From contig JBAMJV010008502.1 in assembly GCA_037951105.1 (NCBI GenBank), positions 20,384-84,383 on the forward strand: 64,000 nucleotides of DNA, in the 5' to 3' direction. Positions 59,246 through 64,000 of this stretch are shown here, piece after piece. How positions within the stretch are numbered: the stretch's first letter is position 1; each line of letters starts with the position of its first letter. Made by a program: the position numbers and the translations under genes. The notes beneath the pieces were generated by a model. That model saw only the letters and a program-made list of their open reading frames with translations. It had not been told where the DNA came from and ran no database searches. Source of the stretch: Echinarachnius parma (lineage: Eukaryota > Echinodermata > Echinoidea > Clypeasteroida > Echinarachniidae).

Positions 59246-59862
59246 ACTTCTGGTTTGAGGGGGATGTAAGCTGGTCTACACTGTCTTCCATGGGTATAGA
59301 CACTATAGTGAACCCTTTTTCAAGAACGTGGAAAGACTTGCACCAGCTTTTTATACCTCTTCTGTTTAAATGTGTGAGGAAACCTGCAATTTACAAGAAG
59401 GGTTCAAAGTGCAATGGGTGAAATACTTCCCACATGTTCTTCTTCTCACAAACTGTTTAATAGTTCTTCCCTTGTTTTTCACCCTGTTGCATCTCATATT
59501 ATTTGATGTTTGTTATCATTCTTTCAAGACATGAAACAGAAAACAACTTCAACTTCCTATCCCTAATCTATCTGGGATCCAAGTCTGTGACCCATGACCT
59601 CCTATTCTGATAGTGGGACTAGAAAGAAAGTATGACCCATATAGATAATATGACACTGTTGACCCCCCCCCCCCCCCCCCCCAACCAACTCAAAGAAGGG
59701 AAATACCACAAACATTTCTTTGCAAAATCATCATCTCGTCCCCCTCCTGCCCATTTACTGTAGACTGAACAATTTGGCTCAAATATTCACTGAATCCACC
59801 TCATAGTCATATTCTTTTTTATTTAATTGCAAGTAAGTAATATTTTCAGGAAGGAATTACCC
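59246..59862. other. Unassigned sequence with poly-C at 59663-59682
   Basis: A 20-base C run; otherwise no repeat partner or credible exon. Confidence 0.4.
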
Positions 59863-59863
59863 A

Positions 59864-59943
59864 TCAACCCCTTGACTACAGGAACCAGTTGGGTTGTGTA
59901 CAAAGTCTATGTGGATTTCAGAAACTCAAAGGGAATGGGTTAA
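59864..59943 (+). repeat. Miniature repeat M1
   Basis: CAACCCCTTGACTACAGGAA, TGTACAAAGTCTATGTGGAT and GGGAATGGGTTAA. Confidence 0.8.
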
Positions 59944-60299
59944 TTATCATCTCAAGATGTGCACCTTGTTTGTGCGTGTGAGAAGACAAACTGGTTCTTG
60001 ATGATATGGACCTCCCCTGCTATCTATCTGTCTTGTGAAGTTCTTGTGAAAGTCAAACAGTGTCTCCATGGAATATCCAACCATCTGTCCTCCTGGTTTA
60101 TTTCACCCCCATCAAAGTTTGGGGGAAGCCCTCTTGTTGACCCCCTGTTTCAAAACAACTGTTTTAACCAATCACCTACAAGTAATGTGGTGTGCCAAGT
60201 CTCAACTTCATGGGAAGTACACGTGTATGCATAGGTGGGAATGATTTGATGTTCTCCACTCCCCTGGTAGTCTTTGTTGGGAAAATGATACTCTCAATC

Positions 60300-60910
60300 T
60301 TTCAAAACAATGTTGATGATATAGTATGGATTTCTTTACATTTGTATATTGTATTTTTTACTGTCATTCACCTGTTCTATTTCATCTTCACAGATGGCTT
60401 GGGAGGGCTGAACATTGTCTTTCTTTCAAATTTCCCTTTCAAGTTTCTCTGGTTTTATTCTATCTCCTGATACTGATAGTTCTGCAAAAAGAATAAATAG
60501 TGTCAAAACAATGTTTTGTATCATTGATGATGCTGCAGTATAGATTTTGTTTCCTTACCTATTATCACTAACCTGTTCTATTTTATCTTCAAAGATGGCT
60601 TGGACAATGCTGACATTATCTTTCTTTCAATCCTCTGTTCGAATTGTTCTGGTTTGTTTTACCTCGTGATAGTTTGGCAAAAAGAATAAATAGTGTCAAA
60701 ACAATGCTTCATTGATGACATCAATGATGCAGCAGTATCTTGTTTCCTTACCTATTATCACTCAACTGTTTTGTTTTATCTTCACAGATGGCTTGGGGAG
60801 GGGCCAAATATTGTCTTTCTTTCTTTTAATCCTCCTTTCAAATTGTTCTGGTTTTTAATACCTCCTTGGTAGTTTTGCAAAAGGAATGTATTGTGTCCAT
60901 TATTTATTTT
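60300..60910 (+). repeat. Tandem repeat, about 195-202-bp unit, three units
   Basis: ATCTTCACAGATGGCTTGG at 60393 (ATG position), 60595 and 60787 is followed by TGTCTTTCTTTCAA, TGTTCTGGTTT and GCAAAAAGAATAAATAGTGT. The TTCACAG/ATGG edge mimics a splice acceptor and start codon. Confidence 0.9.
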
Positions 60911-62502
60911 TTAGATGACGATATGATATTGCAGGCCTAAATGTTTTTTTTTATATAGAACTCTTTATTCCAGTACATTTCACTGTAAATTGGCTTTTTA
61001 CAGGTAAAGCTATCATGATTATCAGAAATGACATTCAGTCATTCATCAAACCAATTCTTGTGTGCAAATTTCATGTTAGCATTCATGTTGGTAAAGGTTA
61101 TCTCCTGAAATTTCCCTATTTCAGCATTCCTTGATATGTTATTTTTGTGCAAGTGCAAAATAAGGCACATTATCTTGATGTGACCTTGATCTGACTTAAA
61201 AACTATGCTTTGAAGATTTCTAAAAAGAAAGTGTATACATAGGAAGTATATGTGTGCAGTTTCTATTAAGACGATAAATATTACAAAGAATAATAACAAT
61301 CCTCTACATGATTCACTATAAATGAATAAAAAATTAAGTCAAAAGAATACCCTATTCAGTACCATCCTCATGTGTGCTGGGGTTTATACCAGAAGAATGC
61401 GTCGTGTATTTTCTTAAAGCATTTTCTCCAAGATACCTGTGCACAGTATGAATGGCATTCTATTTTCGTCACAAGATTGCATTTACAGAGAAGGGCATGT
61501 TATAGATGTGATACATATACTATTTTTATTTTATAATATAGGTAGGCATTTACATAGACTTTCCATTTGTGACCTCAATTTCTATTTTTCTCAGGTATTC
61601 TATCACAACATATTTTGTGGCCTCCATTTGTGTGTCTGTTTATGTCTGACGGGGCCCATGGGAACCTCCATTTAGGGAAGAACATCTTGTCTTTCCCATG
61701 CATACACCTTTCACTTCACATTTTCAAAAGGTAGATCATTTCAGGAATGGTCCGGGTGGGTTCAGGTCCAGGAGCAGCCCTTGTGAAGTTAAACCAGGCC
61801 TCAATCACCCTGTGGCCTGATTCATCAAATGACCTGGGCCCATATTTATCAACCGTGCATGCTAGCTGTGCTGCAAAACAATAGGGTTTTTTTTTCTTCG
61901 GACCAGCAAATATGTGAAATTTCAAGATTTCGATGTTCCAAAGGACCACTAAACAAAAGGTTGATGTGGAGCACTGCAAAAAGACTTGAATCTGATATTT
62001 TATAATAATACTTCCAAAACAATTTGAATTTGGAGTATAGGTTAGAAAGGGGTACTAGACTGGAGATGGTCCCTTCTCAAGTTCATGAAATGTGATATTT
62101 CTGGGATAAATATTTTTGGTGATAATTCTGGCAGATGCTCTGACCTGGGCTCACTTCTCTTGTACTAAATATAAACTATATCTTTGAAAAGAAGATAAAA
62201 AAGAATAACCTATAAAAATCTTTGTTCAAGCAGGTATTTTATTTAGGCATATGTGAAAATCCTTATATGGGTTGAATATTTCCTCAAAACTGTTCTTTTG
62301 GTTTGAAGGCCCATTGCTGCCTATCGGTGGATCGTAGGAAAGAAGGAAAGGGTGTGGAGAATAGGGGATCCAGGTAACCTGATAGACCAAGACTTGAGAT
62401 CCAGTAGGGCTAATTACTGATCGTTAGCAATGCTAGCAATTATCATTTGTTGCCTTTTAGACTCGAAAGATATAAGTTTTAAGTTCTGAAATTGTTGGTA
62501 GC
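60911..62502. other. Unassigned sequence
   Basis: No repeat partner or credible exon seen. Confidence 0.4.
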
Positions 62503-62610
62503 CCATTCGGGCCAGTGGAATGAAGCGTCAATGAAGTTTTGGTGGCCCAAAACCAATTTATATTGGCTCCCAGCCAGTGGGCCTGTGCTAATATCAAGCA
62601 TTTCCATTAG
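62503..62610 (+). repeat. Dispersed repeat with GCCAGTGGGCC, inverted relative of 22648
   Basis: GGGCCAGTGGAATG, TTTTGGTGGCCCAAAACCAA and GCCAGTGGGCCTGTGCTAAT. Confidence 0.55.
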
Positions 62611-64000
62611 GAAGTTGGGATAAGGGATAAAGGGTAGGGGAGGAAAGCCCTATTGCTTCCCCCATCATGGGTCATACCTACCTTGTTGTCCAGTCCAGCC
62701 ATTAGATAAGGAGTGAGGGAGGAAACAGGGGGATCAGAAAGCCCTCCTCCTGTGTGGACTAAAAGGTGTTCCTAAACTAATTGCTTCCCAGGTCACTGGT
62801 CACTCCTGGGTCAGCTGTTGACCAGCTGTATGTGTGTGTCCCTAGATTCAGGTCAGCAGTGACTCATGGCTGACCTCTATGTGATCTCTGACTGGACATT
62901 CAGGGGGTCAGATTTTTCACTGAAAGAGTAACACTTTTTTTCAAGATCTACACTACAGTTTGTATATTCACTAAATAATGTAAATGATTATGGATTTATC
63001 ATGGATACAAAATAGGTGGCACAGCATGGTCCGACTGATTGGGGAAGGCACATTATTGGGTGGCACTGTGGCACATGTGTTTCTTTATTTATGTCTACTT
63101 TTAACCCTTATGTTTTATATTGTTTTATCAAATTGTTGGGGGCACAGTTTTCCACTTGGTGGAAATGCAATGATTGGATTGATAACATTTCACATGTGAG
63201 TGTAGCTGTTGATAATACTTTATTTGCTAAATTATGATTACAGATGATCATGGAATGTCATTTGAAAATTTCAGTGTTTCTCTTGAAAATGGTTCAGTAC
63301 TTGGACAAAAATTCTTGTTTGTCCAATTCTGTTTGCTATTAAAAATGTCCTCTTTTCAAACTTGGGCATATATAATGCTCATAAAATACAAATAGAGTAT
63401 TGGGACGCTCGCTAACAACAAGTTTTCACGCTGTCTTGGGTACGATAACTTTAACGCAAGTAGTCAAATTGTTGCCCAAACAAGTGGAAAAGGTTTATTG
63501 CCAGGCTGATAGGTCAAAGCTATTAATAATTACCCAAAGGAGACTTTAATTCTTTAAAGCTCATGTGGAGAATTTGCAGAATAATAAATTACCTTAACAA
63601 TGGTGCACACACAGAAGAGAACAAATCTTTTGAGTCAGGAAATTTGAATATAATCACTACTGGAGATTGAATACCTTTAATCCAAACTGTTTATTCCTTT
63701 TTTCTGTAAAAAAAAAAGTTTGTTGTCTCTGTACTAGTGCTATAAAAACACACCTTGGGCTTTGGGTAATAATATGACAGGATTATCCAATCAAATGCCC
63801 TGTTTCTTTGTGTTGGGTGTACGAGAGCAAGTGGCTTTTGATTATACCCTTTGGTTAGGAAGCTTTTTTTGTCTGATTATAGCCTTTCATACCACTCTCC
63901 AATTTCTGGTAGTTTGGTCTACATCCGTTTGGTCTATCCAGTTTATGATGCCTGAAACTGTTGTCCTGGAAATATAGCAAAAGAGCTCCAATAATCAAAC
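62611..64000. other. Unassigned sequence with a short GGTCTA relic
   Basis: A GTTTGGTCTACATCC / GTTTGGTCTATCC pair at 63908-63945 resembles the array at 10575-10930. No credible exon. Confidence 0.4.

Noticed and set aside
60385..60790. Repeated CTTCACAG/ATGGCTTGG as splice acceptors with start codons
   Set aside because: Identical context in three tandem units shows it is repeat sequence; downstream frames close quickly.

Overview
This window looks like eukaryotic, repeat-rich, intron-like or intergenic DNA. It is AT-rich, has no polycistronic gene packing, and no frame reads as a recognisable protein. The repeats resemble those of marine deuterostome genomes: hairpin-plus-microsatellite elements with a tandem core, TTAA-ended miniature repeats, many poly-G/poly-C runs, and the motif CAGTGGCGTAG at element ends. 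My best guess is an echinoderm, probably a sea urchin. That is inference from repeat style; a database search would settle it. No rRNA or tRNA gene was recognised by eye.

Layout. 1-9.1 kb: a TTAA-bounded repeat with a conserved minus-strand frame, three copies of one ~235-bp terminal-inverted-repeat (TIR) element, a 2.0-kb TIR element (1283-3300), and a composite element at 6688-8030 made of a hairpin, a (GCC)n tract and eight 156-bp tandem units. 9.1-14.6 kb: mostly unassigned, with GGA and ATC microsatellites. 14.6-17.2 kb: a 2.6-kb relative of the first TIR element. 17.2-24.2 kb: a decayed ~178-bp tandem array and small MITEs. 24.2-26.2 kb: a 1.5-kb foldback (arms of about 640 bp) flanked by direct repeats. 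26-37.4 kb: a patchwork of short tandem arrays, many with units of 140-210 bp. 37.4-41 kb: poly-G/C-rich unassigned DNA. 41-43 kb: three MITEs, one with a perfect 43-bp palindrome. 43-64 kb: more short tandem arrays, a hAT-like MITE, a mariner-like MITE nested in a miniature repeat, a possible recursive splice site, a duplicated exon-like segment and a histone-type 3' stem-loop.

The strongest new-looking signal is the pair of non-autonomous DNA transposons at 1283-3300 and 14606-17229. They share terminal GGGCAATTCCA and 4-bp target duplications, but each carries its own repeated internal word: GTAACGCCGTGAC in the first and GTAACGTTACTAACC in the second. No set of genes working together can be described. 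The only coding candidates are one lysine-rich exon-like segment inside the second transposon and the minus-strand duplicated segment near 52.5-52.8 kb; neither is recognised.
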